Shown here in pieces: positions 33,691-41,624 of a DNA stretch of 43,713 nt. Origin of the DNA: an uncultured Pseudomonadota bacterium (GTDB lineage: Bacteria > Pseudomonadota > Gammaproteobacteria > Steroidobacterales > Steroidobacteraceae); the NCBI GenBank assembly GCA_903908265.1, contig CAIVRI010000036.1, positions 1 to 43,713 on the forward strand, in the 5' to 3' direction. The position numbers and the translations under genes are program-made. How positions within the stretch are numbered: position 1 is the first letter of the stretch; each line of letters begins with the position of its first letter. The notes below the pieces were generated by a model that had not been told where the DNA came from, searched no databases, and saw only the letters and a list, made by a program, of their open reading frames with translations.

Positions 33691-35273
33691 TGCACTTCTG
33701 GGGGAGTGTCAAAAGAGTGGTAAGGCGCCGGCGAGGGCACCGTCCACTCCAGTCCATGAGACAGACCATCCCACACCTTGTCCGTCGCTTTCGCGCCACC
33801 GCGGACGCACTGCCAAATCAGGATGACAAACAGAATCTGCGAGAAGCCAAACACGAACCCGCCCACGGAGGACACCATATTCCAGTCCGTGAACTGCGTG
33901 CTGTAGTCCGGGATACGGCGCGGCATTCCGGCGAGGCCAAGGAAGTGCTGCGGGAAGAACAGGACATTCACCGAAACCGTGGACACCCAGAAGTGCCAGT
34001 TGGCGAGCCGCATGTTGTACATGTGGCCGGTCCACTTCGGCAACCAGTAATAGACCGCGGCCATGATGGCGAATACAGCGCCCGGCACGAGCACGTAGTG
34101 AAAGTGCGCGACCACGAAGTACGTGTCCTGATACTGGAAGTCAGCAGGCGCGATAGCCAGCATGAGGCCTGAGAAGCCACCGATCGTGAACAGGAACAGG
34201 AAAGCCAGAGCGAACAGCATCGGCGGCTCGAAGGTCATCGAACCCTTCCACATGGTGGCGGTCCAGTTAAAGACCTTAACGCCAGTTGGAATCGCGATGA
34301 GCATTGTGCTCAACATGAAGAACATTTCGCCGGCGAGCGGCATTCCCACCGTAAACATGTGGTGCGCCCACACGATGAACGATAGGAAGGCGATGGATGC
34401 GGTCGCATAGACCATCGCGTCATAGCCAAACAATGGCTTGCGCGCGAAAGTCGGGATGATCTCGGACACGATGCCGAAGGCCGGCAGAATCAGAATGTAG
34501 ACCTCGGGATGCCCGAAGAACCAGAAGATGTGCTGGAACATCACCGGGTCGCCGCCACCGGCCGGGTTGAAAAAGCTGGTGCCAAAATAGTGGTCTGTCA
34601 GCAGCATGGTGACAGCGCCCGCCAGCACCGGCATCACCGCGATGAGCAGGTACGCGGTAATCAACCAGGTCCAACAGAACAGAGGCAACTTCAGCAGTGT
34701 CATGCCGGGCGCGCGCATGTTCATGATGGTCACGATCACGTTGATCGCACCCATGATCGAGGAAGCGCCCATCATATGAATCGCGAAGATCGTCAATGGG
34801 AAGCTATCGCCGGCCTGCAGCGATAGCGGCGGATACAGCGTCCAACCACCGGCAGGACCACCACCAGCCGTGAAGAAGGACGACAGCAGCAGCGTGAATG
34901 CGAACGGCAGGATCCAGAAACTGTAGTTATTCATGCGCGGCAGCGCCATATCCGGCGCGCCGATCTGCAACGGGATCATCCAGTTCGCAAGACCCACGAA
35001 CGCGGGCATCACCGCACCGAAGATCATGACCAGCGCATGGCTTGTTAGCAGCGAATTGTAGAAACCCGGATCAAAAAACTGCAGTCCTGGCTTGTACAGT
35101 TCAGCGCGAATGGCCAAAGCCATCGCACCACCGATGAAGAACATCAGCAGGGCGAACAGCAAGTACAGCGTACCGATGTCTTTGTGGTTGGTCGCAAACA
35201 GCCAGCGGCCGATACCCGACGGCTTGTGGTCGTGGTCATGGTCGTGGGCGGCGTGAGTATCAGCGTGTGCCAT
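33687..35273 (-). CDS. coxA: Cytochrome c oxidase subunit I (aa3 type)
   Basis: 528 residues from the ATG at 35273; a longer frame to 35408 lacks family character. A His/Asp-rich N-terminus (AHDHDHDH) precedes [14 protein letters not shown]. Twelve membrane helices follow. The CuB/His-Tyr region [13 protein letters not shown], the following [11 protein letters not shown], and [13 protein letters not shown] with the heme a3 and heme a ligands are all present. It reduces O2 to water and pumps protons. The stop overlaps the tiny gene that precedes cox11. Confidence 0.97.
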   Translation of the reverse strand: MAHADTHAAHDHDHDHKPSGIGRWLFATNHKDIGTLYLLFALLMFFIGGAMALAIRAELYKPGLQFFDPGFYNSLLTSHALVMIFGAVMPAFVGLANWMIPLQIGAPDMALPRMNNYSFWILPFAFTLLLSSFFTAGGGPAGGWTLYPPLSLQAGDSFPLTIFAIHMMGASSIMGAINVIVTIMNMRAPGMTLLKLPLFCWTWLITAYLLIAVMPVLAGAVTMLLTDHYFGTSFFNPAGGGDPVMFQHIFWFFGHPEVYILILPAFGIVSEIIPTFARKPLFGYDAMVYATASIAFLSFIVWAHHMFTVGMPLAGEMFFMLSTMLIAIPTGVKVFNWTATMWKGSMTFEPPMLFALAFLFLFTIGGFSGLMLAIAPADFQYQDTYFVVAHFHYVLVPGAVFAIMAAVYYWLPKWTGHMYNMRLANWHFWVSTVSVNVLFFPQHFLGLAGMPRRIPDYSTQFTDWNMVSSVGGFVFGFSQILFVILIWQCVRGGAKATDKVWDGLSHGLEWTVPSPAPYHSFDTPPEVH

Positions 35274-35296
35274 GGTCTCGAACTCCTCGAATCCGT

Positions 35297-36172
35297 TCAG
35301 CGCGCCGCCGCGGCGGAAGCCGCGGGAGCAATCGTCGTAGCAGTGGTAGCGGTAGGCGCTGCGCCTTCGGCGGCGGCCTTCGCTGCCGCCTGTTGGTCCG
35401 CGACCCACCGTGCAAAGTCTTCTTTGGACACGACGTTCACCACGATCGGCATGAAGCCGTGATCACGGCCACACAGTTCCGTGCACTGACCAGTGTAGTG
35501 GCCGATTTTCTCGGACTTAAACCAAGCCTCGTTGATGAATCCAGGAATCGCGTCTTTCTTGACCGCAAAATCAGGGACCCACCACGAGTGAATGACGTCG
35601 TTCGCGGTCAGCAGCAGGCGGACTTTGGTATCAACCGGCACCACTACCTCGTGGTCCACCTCGAGCAGATAGTCCTTGACGGTGTTTGGATCAATGCCGG
35701 AGTGCAATTGCCGCGCGTAATTCGATTCCGCGCCAAGGGTCGAGTAAAACGAGATTCCCTTGCCGAGATACTCGTACTGCCATTTCCACTGGTAGCCCGT
35801 GATCTTAATTGAGAGTTCCGCATTGCGCGTATCGTCCATACGGACCAGCGTCTTGGCTGCGGGAACCGCCATGCCCACCAGGATCAAGACGGGAATGGTC
35901 GTCCAGATCACTTCCACGATCGTCGAGTGCAACATCGTGGTATCGGCAACGGCGCCCTTGGACTTCCGGAAGGCAATGATCGAGTAGATCATCGCACCGA
36001 ATACGGCCACCGCGATGGCGACGCAGATCCAGAATACGATCATATGCAGGCTATGCACTTCGCGCGCGATCTGGGTGACGCCGACAGGCATGTTGTAACT
36101 ACTGTCATACGCGACCGCAGGCGCGGCGCCGAGCAGCACGCCTAGCGCGCTCAACACTTTTCGGTTCAACAT
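35297..36172 (-). CDS. coxB: Cytochrome c oxidase subunit II (CuA)
   Basis: 291 residues from the ATG at 36172 with GAGG just upstream. A signal peptide ([15 protein letters not shown]) is followed by two membrane helices and a periplasmic cupredoxin domain. The CuA ligands are complete in [16 protein letters not shown] (C-x3-C-x3-H-x2-M), with the upstream His in [10 protein letters not shown]. There is no C-terminal cytochrome c domain; instead an Ala/Thr-rich tail of about 35 residues. It receives electrons from cytochrome c and opens the cox operon. Confidence 0.96.
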   Translation of the reverse strand: MLNRKVLSALGVLLGAAPAVAYDSSYNMPVGVTQIAREVHSLHMIVFWICVAIAVAVFGAMIYSIIAFRKSKGAVADTTMLHSTIVEVIWTTIPVLILVGMAVPAAKTLVRMDDTRNAELSIKITGYQWKWQYEYLGKGISFYSTLGAESNYARQLHSGIDPNTVKDYLLEVDHEVVVPVDTKVRLLLTANDVIHSWWVPDFAVKKDAIPGFINEAWFKSEKIGHYTGQCTELCGRDHGFMPIVVNVVSKEDFARWVADQQAAAKAAAEGAAPTATTATTIAPAASAAAAR

Positions 36173-36711
36173 CGAGGCCTCTTCACGCTGTCGTCTAATG
36201 CTGTGAATATTACCGCGGCCCGAGCGAGCGGTCGCCTCGCGCCAAGCCGGTCCCCAAAACAGCAGCAACGACCGAAGCCGCTACCGGTACGCCGACGCCC
36301 TACCCGCAAGCGGATAGCGCCTATTTCGCTAGCCCAGTCGCCACTCCTTACGGAAACGACTAGAGACCCCCCGCGGGGGTGGCGCAGTGTACCCGTCGGC
36401 CAGTGTCGTGAAAACACCATTCGATCGGTATTGCGTTTTACGAAACACAAAAGCGCCGGCAGACCGCACCGGGGCCAAAGCACTGCCTCCCACCCCGAGG
36501 AGGAAGCGCCCATCGCAAGGAGGGATCGGACGTCCGGCTCTAGACCCTCAGGCACACAGGTAGTGGCTGTGTTCTGAAAATATTTTTCTCAGATTATCGA
36601 CACTAATCGTGCCACTTTTGGCGATTAACGCTGCATATTCTGTCGGATGCAAGGATCTGCTGATCTGTGCTTGACCTGGCACAGACGACGTCATGGGACG
36701 CACCGCAACCC
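36173..36711. other. Gene-poor region between bioC and coxB
   Basis: About 540 bases that should hold the cox operon promoter. A GC palindrome CCCCCGCGGGGG lies at 36368–36379. A 48-codon minus-strand frame (36694..36548) starting MTSSVPGQAQISRSLHPTEY and ending FSEHSHYLCA looks mildly protein-like but has no family or clear ribosome-binding site. A plus-strand frame at 36203–36577 is Arg/Pro-rich noise. Nothing else is recognised. Confidence 0.4.
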
Positions 36712-37584
36712 TCAGCGACGGCGTAAGCGCGTCAAGGGCACCACCACTTCGTGGCCACCAGCAGTAGCACGGGTCGCGTCGCCATCGGGGCACCATGCTT
36801 GGCCATAAACCAACTCACAGGTCACCGGAATCCGTCCGTCCGCGCCGCGCGCCGCCTCGAACGCGGCCGTAGCTGCCGCCCACCGGCGCGCACCGGTCAA
36901 ACTAGACCGTCCATGGGTCGGCGGACTGGCGCCGGCCGCGCGCAAGTCTCGGCAGACATCTGCCAAAGACTCGTAGGTGACGGTCAGCCGATCGGCATCG
37001 AGGACGGGCGCGACGAACCCAGCGCTCGTGAGTGCGTCTCCGATATCCAAAAAATCAGGAAATTCATTCACGTGCGATTGATTATCGACGCTAGCAAAGG
37101 CGTGGCGCAGCTCCCGTAAGGTCACCGCACCCACCGTGGTAAAGGCAAAGTAGCCGCGCGGCTGAAGGACCCGCCGTACCTCTGCAAATAACGCTGCGGG
37201 GGTCGTCAAGAAAGGCAATAAAAACCCTGCAACGACGAGGTCCACACTGGCATCTGCAAAGGGCAGGGCGGTCGCGTCGGCCCGGACACACTCGAAGCGG
37301 CGCCACCAGCCTCGGGCACGGACGGCGCTCGCCAACATGGCTTCAGAACTATCGACGAGCACGACCGACGACTGACGGTAGCGCTGGGCGAGAGCGCGCG
37401 CGCCGAGGCCCGGCCCGCCGCCCAGATCCAGTACTTTGGCTGGCTTTAATTGCATCGGTTCTAGCCTGCGCAGCAATTCTGCACGCGCTTGTGCTTGCAG
37501 AAAGGCGCCCTGTGCAAACCCTAGTGCAGCCCGGCGTAGACGCCGTTCACCCGCATGCAATCCCCGTTGCAACAGATCACTCAT
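36712..37584 (-). CDS. bioC: Malonyl-ACP O-methyltransferase-like SAM methyltransferase (BioC)
   Basis: 290 residues from the ATG at 37584. A class I methyltransferase core starts at VLDLGGGPGLGARAL, with VVLVDSSEAML and CVRADATALPFADASVDLVV, then VLQPRGYFAFTTVGAVTLRE. The opening RRAALGFAQGAFLQAQARAE and the late ELVYGQAWCP fit BioC, which methylates malonyl-ACP to start pimelate and biotin synthesis. No other bio gene is in view, so another small-molecule methyltransferase remains possible. Just upstream lies an IS66 end relic. Confidence 0.72.
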   Translation of the reverse strand: MSDLLQRGLHAGERRLRRAALGFAQGAFLQAQARAELLRRLEPMQLKPAKVLDLGGGPGLGARALAQRYRQSSVVLVDSSEAMLASAVRARGWWRRFECVRADATALPFADASVDLVVAGFLLPFLTTPAALFAEVRRVLQPRGYFAFTTVGAVTLRELRHAFASVDNQSHVNEFPDFLDIGDALTSAGFVAPVLDADRLTVTYESLADVCRDLRAAGASPPTHGRSSLTGARRWAAATAAFEAARGADGRIPVTCELVYGQAWCPDGDATRATAGGHEVVVPLTRLRRR

Positions 37585-37895
37585 GCCGTCAAAAACTCCT
37601 GAATCTTGGACTCGACCGCGGCGCGTTACGACAGGAACGATGCAGGAGCCGCGGTGGGAACGAGATACAACTGCGCGGCCGTAATGCAGTTGGCCAAGGC
37701 GCCAACCCGTAATCGTGAAGTCCGCGACGTAGCTTACCGCGTCGGTATGGTGTGCAAGGCCGATCGCAGCGGGTTGCCTGCGAAGTGCTGCCGCCACAGC
37801 GGCCCTGCGAGGTCTGCATCGATTATTCCTGGTGCGCGGAGTGCGGCGAAACTCCCAGAGCGGCGCTCCCGTCGCAGTCGCACAGGTGAACGAGG
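37585..37895. other. Intergenic stretch upstream of bioC containing an IS66 relic
   Basis: This holds the bioC leader and, at 37709–37799, the truncated IS66 end described separately. No complete gene is seen. A comF gene, often divergent from bioC in proteobacteria, is absent, possibly lost when the mobile DNA arrived. Confidence 0.45.
37709..37799 (-). mobile_element. Relic of an IS66-family end with the last codons of tnpC
   Basis: These 91 bases align without gaps to 41600–41690, the end of the IS66 element at the right edge, with about 11 differences. On the minus strand they encode LWRQHFAGNPLRSALHTIPT and a stop, matching the intact TnpC tail WKQHFADNPLRSALHTMPTP. Both copies start with GTAA-x-C-G. 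Similarity stops at 37799, so this is a truncated older relative, in the same orientation as the intact copy. Confidence 0.75.
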
Positions 37896-38081
37896 ATGAA
37901 CGAGCCACAAAAATCCCGCAAGAGACCTTACGTGCCACCGGTACGAACCCGCCAGGTCAACATAGCCTTCGATTCCACCGAACTTCGCGGCCTGACCGGT
38001 GCCCAGCGGATGAAGGTGGTGATGCAGCTATCCCAAGTCTTGACACTGGCAGCGGGCGTCGCACGCAGGGAGTGCGACTGA
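37896..38081 (+). CDS. Small accessory protein, 61 residues
   Basis: It starts MNEPQKSRKRPYVPPVRTRQ, followed by VNIAFDSTELRGLTGAQRM, with a helical C-terminus. AGGTG lies 7 bases before the ATG. I recall similar 60–70-residue proteins with R-x-Y-x-P-P-V-R-T and L-R-G-(L/M)-x-x-x-x-R coded next to recombinases or insertion sequences, but cannot name the family with certainty. No recombinase follows here. It is probably part of the accessory DNA brought in around the IS66 relic. Confidence 0.5.
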   Translation: MNEPQKSRKRPYVPPVRTRQVNIAFDSTELRGLTGAQRMKVVMQLSQVLTLAAGVARRECD

Positions 38082-38446
38082 CTTGCCGGCTTGCTACGGT
38101 CAGTCATTGCTTGGGATTGGCCCCAGTCGCCAACTGAGGAAATCGGGTGGCCCCGAACTCAGGAAATTCTGCAGGAGCCACTGTCTGGTGCTCCTCCCGC
38201 CGCTCCGACGCGCGCTATCCTTAGCCTTGCACGGACGAGGTGTGCTGCGCTGGCGCGTGTCGGGGTCCTGCGCTTCCGTTGACGCAAGCACTAATGACCA
38301 CCCGGCCTCGTTGCGACAAGGCCTCGACCTCAGAACACTCCAATGAAATACACGAGTAGCGTTGTCCGGCGCAGGCAAAGCTCGACCGTTACGCCGCGTA
38401 GTTGCCGGTTACCTTAGGCTACGCTTTGCACGCGCGAGATGCCTCG
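38082..38446. other. Stretch without a recognised gene
   Basis: 365 bases between the small accessory gene and the small membrane protein gene on the other strand. Frames on both strands are short, Arg/Pro/Ser-rich and lack ribosome-binding sites. Nothing recognisable was found. Confidence 0.4.
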
Positions 38447-38605
38447 TCAAGTGCTCTGAAGGACTCGAGGGAAAGACGCCTCATGCCTCTGTGTTGCGCC
38501 TCCCGCATTTAGCACGAACTGGCCGATGACCAACATAACGACACCCGCCCCGACCACCATTCGTGCGATGGCGAGTTTGTGATCGGAAGTAGCAGAGTAG
38601 CCCAT
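38447..38605 (-). CDS. Possible small single-helix membrane protein, 52 residues
   Basis: It starts MGYSATSDHKLAIARM, followed by a hydrophobic helix VVGAGVVMLVIGQFVLNAGG and a polar tail. It lies 47 bases downstream of the cysteine-rich gene on the same strand. Its ATG is inside a 12-bp hairpin stem (38597–38625), and the only GAGG ribosome-binding-like sequence is in or beside the loop. It might be a real small membrane protein whose translation depends on the hairpin opening, or a chance frame. No family recognised. Confidence 0.35.
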   Translation of the reverse strand: MGYSATSDHKLAIARMVVGAGVVMLVIGQFVLNAGGATQRHEASFPRVLQST

Positions 38606-38625
38606 TGACCTCATCAATGGGCTAC
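38597..38625 (-). terminator. 12-bp perfect hairpin after the cysteine-rich gene
   Basis: GTAGCCCATTGA (38597–38608) pairs exactly with TCAATGGGCTAC (38614–38625) around a 5-base loop. It begins 28 bases after the stop of the cysteine-rich gene. There is no T-run on the minus-strand side, so it may protect or end the mRNA, or cover the start of the small gene downstream. Confidence 0.5.
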
Positions 38626-38652
38626 GCGAGCGTATTAAGCTCACCCGCTTTA

Positions 38653-40050
38653 TTAGTATGTTGCAACCGGATACATGAAAGATGAAATCGCGTACATAGC
38701 AGAAAAGGCCAGCGCTTCCGCTTGGCTAGGAACTTTCCCGTTAACTAGTTCAAAAATCATGACCGGAAGGGCGAGCATAGTGATCATGCTCAACGTCCCG
38801 CGGATGAAATTTATAGAAGCGGCATACTGGTCATAGCCGCTCAACTGCCCATTAAAGAGCGCGACTGTATTAATGAAGCCGAAGCTATTTGCAGTAGCAC
38901 CGCCGGATTTTGCCACTGCCAGGATCAGGTTGCCTTCCGGGCTTTTCGCCAGAATAGTCTGCATTTGTACGACCTGCATCGGTGTCATGAAAGCGCCCCC
39001 CTTTTTTGACGCACTAGTGGCAAGACTCGCAAAGTAATCTTGCGTGGCTGGGTCGAATAACGAATTGTATAGCGATGAAGACGATGCCTTGGAACCTTGG
39101 GTTCCCGCTTTACCGGCCATCATGTCATCTGCAAGCTCAGTCAAATCTGCGCCACTAAAGCTGCCAAATGACGAACCTCGCTCTGCTACCAGTGTTGCGT
39201 CCGACGCGAGCTCTTCTGCGAATATGGCCAAATCCGTTGCGCTTTTTGTTACGACGCTCATCAGGTCGGCATAGACGCTCGCTGGTACTGCTGCTAAGCC
39301 AGTCATGGTTACCGAAGCAGTTTGGTTAGCAATCACGGAGTTGCAGGCTGCCTGTGACCTTGCAATTCCCGCCCCACAGACAACCATTCCGGCACCTGAT
39401 GGCGAGGTTAAACCTCTAGACCAACACACGCCGGCAACAAAACCCCAACCATCTGGACAAGGCGTATAGCAGGACAACGCGTGCAATTCGTACCCAGGGC
39501 TGCAGCTATACTTCTGTGCAACACCCACGCCAATGGGTTGGATATCAGTAATCACACACATATTAGTGGTGGTGCAGTCACACGAAGTAGTAACAATCGG
39601 GGTGCAATTAGTAACAATCGGATCGCACGTAGTGCCCCCCCCTGAACACGACGTGCCGCAGACACCCGCTTTACTACATTTCGTCGTACATTTTGCTGTA
39701 GTAGAATGACAAGCTCCGCCACTCGTGCTGCAAACGCCGCCAGTCGTGCACAAGCCGCACGCGGTCACATTGGAGCAGCTGGTGCTATCGCAACTCAAAG
39801 CGCCGTCCCATGTATGGCCCGCGCTACAAGGCGAGTAGCACATGCCCGCCACCAACATCGTTTTCGAGGCGTCGGCATTGGAGGGGCAGCCTTGGCCGGT
39901 GGGTGGCGCCCCAAGCGTAGACATCTGGGATGCGGTCCAAAAGAAATCGCCAGCGTACAGGGTGTTACCTGCAAAGGCATCCGTGACCAAACCGGCCTGG
40001 AAGATAACTGCGCATATTATGCCAGCCCATCTTTTCGAGTTGATGTTCAT
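38653..40050 (-). CDS. Secreted cysteine-rich protein with C-terminal membrane segments, unknown family
   Basis: 465 residues. A signal peptide ends near D-A-F-A (residues 24–27). Residues 55–236 contain 24 Cys in Ser/Thr/Gly-rich sequence with short C-x2–6-C spacings (for example CGLCTTGGVC and CSKAGVCGTSC) and two CY-x2-C-type units (CYSPC, CYTPCPDGWGFVAGVC). Residues about 240–465 have no Cys and are largely helical, with hydrophobic stretches at about 412–436 and 445–465. A strong AGGAGAGG site precedes the ATG. The Cys count suggests many periplasmic disulfides, and a divergent gene encodes a DsbA-like protein. Base composition looks AT-richer than the core genes. No known function. Confidence 0.75.
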   Translation of the reverse strand: MNINSKRWAGIICAVIFQAGLVTDAFAGNTLYAGDFFWTASQMSTLGAPPTGQGCPSNADASKTMLVAGMCYSPCSAGHTWDGALSCDSTSCSNVTACGLCTTGGVCSTSGGACHSTTAKCTTKCSKAGVCGTSCSGGGTTCDPIVTNCTPIVTTSCDCTTTNMCVITDIQPIGVGVAQKYSCSPGYELHALSCYTPCPDGWGFVAGVCWSRGLTSPSGAGMVVCGAGIARSQAACNSVIANQTASVTMTGLAAVPASVYADLMSVVTKSATDLAIFAEELASDATLVAERGSSFGSFSGADLTELADDMMAGKAGTQGSKASSSSLYNSLFDPATQDYFASLATSASKKGGAFMTPMQVVQMQTILAKSPEGNLILAVAKSGGATANSFGFINTVALFNGQLSGYDQYAASINFIRGTLSMITMLALPVMIFELVNGKVPSQAEALAFSAMYAISSFMYPVATY

Positions 40051-40063
40051 TGCCTCTCCTCAG

Positions 40064-40540
40064 GAATTCGTGTTGAGAACGGTGCCGCAAGAAACTGCAT
40101 AACGCACGGGTGTTTAGCAACGCCCGCGGCCGTAAAGCAGTGACTCCTAAGCATTCTAGCGGTCGGGTGCCCGATGCTACGCGTAGGCTGGCATAGTTGG
40201 GCAACAATTTCTAGCGGAGTCTGTCGTCGGTCAAACTCCGGCAGCAGTCGTAGCTCCAGAGTAGCCCAAGTTTCGCGTTGGGACGTAGTCTAGATAGTTC
40301 GTAACCCGCTGCGCGAACACGGTGAATGCAACCGGCGCGGCGTCTCTGATAAGACCAAGGCGCTGCTTAGATCCTTCGCTGCGTGTCTTATCATTAGGGC
40401 ACACCTTGACCTGCATGATGACCAATGCTGAGACTGCTTTTGCATTATTTCTTTCTTGTTATTGGCCATCCTGCTTTTTAAGCGGATATGATCATGTTCG
40501 TTGACCGGGTTATCATCGGTTCATACCCTTTGGAGTGAGC
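40064..40540. other. Divergent intergenic region of the cysteine-rich/DsbA-like pair
   Basis: About 480 bases between divergent starts, so both promoters should be here. TATGAT at 40487–40492 is a -10-like sequence before the DsbA-like gene, without a clear -35. A minus-strand frame at 40231–40425 (64 codons) has no ribosome-binding site or family. No repeats or RNA genes were recognised. Confidence 0.4.
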
Positions 40541-41290
40541 GTGAAGTCTTTAAGCTTAGTCGTGATGATGAGTGCCTTTTGCGTTGTTGGGTGCGCCGCT
40601 CAAACCGGTGTTGCCGGTTTGAGCGCATCACAGGGCAACGAAATTATCGCCAACCTGCGCGACATCAAGCAGCTATTGAGTGAGCAACAGAAAATCCCAG
40701 AAAAGGCAGTAGACTTGGATCGCACAGTGGTAGTCAAAGCACAGGACTTCGCGGACATCAGCCTGGGCGTGCCCAACGCACCCGTGACCGTCTTTGAGTT
40801 CACGGACTATCAATGCCCTTTCTGCAAAAAATTCCATGATGAAACCTTTCCAGCATTAAAAGCCCAGTACATCGATACCGGCAAAGTTCGCTATGTCATA
40901 CGAGACTTGCCATTGAACTTTCACGACGAGGCCATGCCTGCAGCGCTGGCCACTCGGTGTGCAGCTGCACAAGGTAAATTCTGGCCGGTTTTTAGCGGTC
41001 TCTTTATGGCGCCGAGCATCTCCAAAGATCTTTCTCGGACAGTCGCGTTACAAGCGGGCGTCAATCTTGCAATCTTTGATATCTGCCTGGCCAACCCCGC
41101 TACCATGAAGATGATTGAAGCGGATATCGCGGAAGCGGAGCAGCTAGGTGTCAACGGCACACCTGGATTTATTATCGCCGAGCGAAACGAGGCAGGCTTC
41201 TCAGGGACCCAGGTTTCTGGCGCGCAACCGATCGGAGCGTTTACAACCAAAATCGACGCCCTGTTAGCGGAACAGGCAAAACGCCCTTAA
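40541..41290 (+). CDS. DsbA-like thioredoxin-fold lipoprotein
   Basis: 249 residues from the GTG at 40541, with GGAG 6 bases upstream; a GTG at 40535 is too close to that site. The lipobox V-V-G-C places the lipidated Cys at 18, so it is anchored in the periplasm. A short coiled segment precedes a DsbA-family thioredoxin fold: FEFTDYQCPFCKKFHDETFP with active-site C92-P-F-C95, and the cis-Pro loop GVNGTPGFII. It resembles disulfide oxidoreductases of the Com1/DsbA type. It probably makes or repairs disulfides. Facing the cysteine-rich gene, it may serve that protein; that is inference. Confidence 0.82.
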   Translation: MKSLSLVVMMSAFCVVGCAAQTGVAGLSASQGNEIIANLRDIKQLLSEQQKIPEKAVDLDRTVVVKAQDFADISLGVPNAPVTVFEFTDYQCPFCKKFHDETFPALKAQYIDTGKVRYVIRDLPLNFHDEAMPAALATRCAAAQGKFWPVFSGLFMAPSISKDLSRTVALQAGVNLAIFDICLANPATMKMIEADIAEAEQLGVNGTPGFIIAERNEAGFSGTQVSGAQPIGAFTTKIDALLAEQAKRP

Positions 41291-41599
41291 CGGCTCGCGC
41301 TATACAGCTTGCTTACAGGGTGTCTAAGTGGCGTACCAAAGATAACTCCAGTACTAGGCCGTGGCTTGAATTACCGTACCGTTGGCGTCGATGAACGCAA
41401 ACGAGGTTGGGTGCAGTAGCAGCGCTGTTCACTATGCGGATGATCCGAAAACTGCGTTTGGGCCATTCTCGTGGACGCGTGTTAACCCGTAAGGAGCAGA
41501 ACCGTTTAGCGATACCGATCTGTAAGCGTCCGCCGATCACACCCCTAGCGGCGAGATCAGTGTATTTGTCTAGCGGGGGGGGCGAGCGGCTTTCCAAGC
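41291..41599. other. Stretch between the DsbA-like gene and the IS66 end
   Basis: About 310 bases without a gene. A sequence GTAAGCGTCCGCCGAT at 41523–41538 begins like an IS66-family end and may be a relic of another insertion; the true end of the intact element is placed at 41600 from its match with the relic at 37709. Frames here have no protein character. Confidence 0.4.
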
Positions 41600-41624
41600 G
41601 TAAGCGGTAAGTCCGCGACGTAGT

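Noticed and set aside
36203-36577. 124-codon plus-strand frame between coxB and bioC
   Set aside because: Extreme Arg/Pro/Ser bias and no family; it lies in the probable cox promoter region.
41523-41538. GTAAGCGTCCGCCGAT as the true inner end of the IS66 element
   Set aside because: Similarity with the relic end begins at 41600, not here; this may be an older relic or chance.
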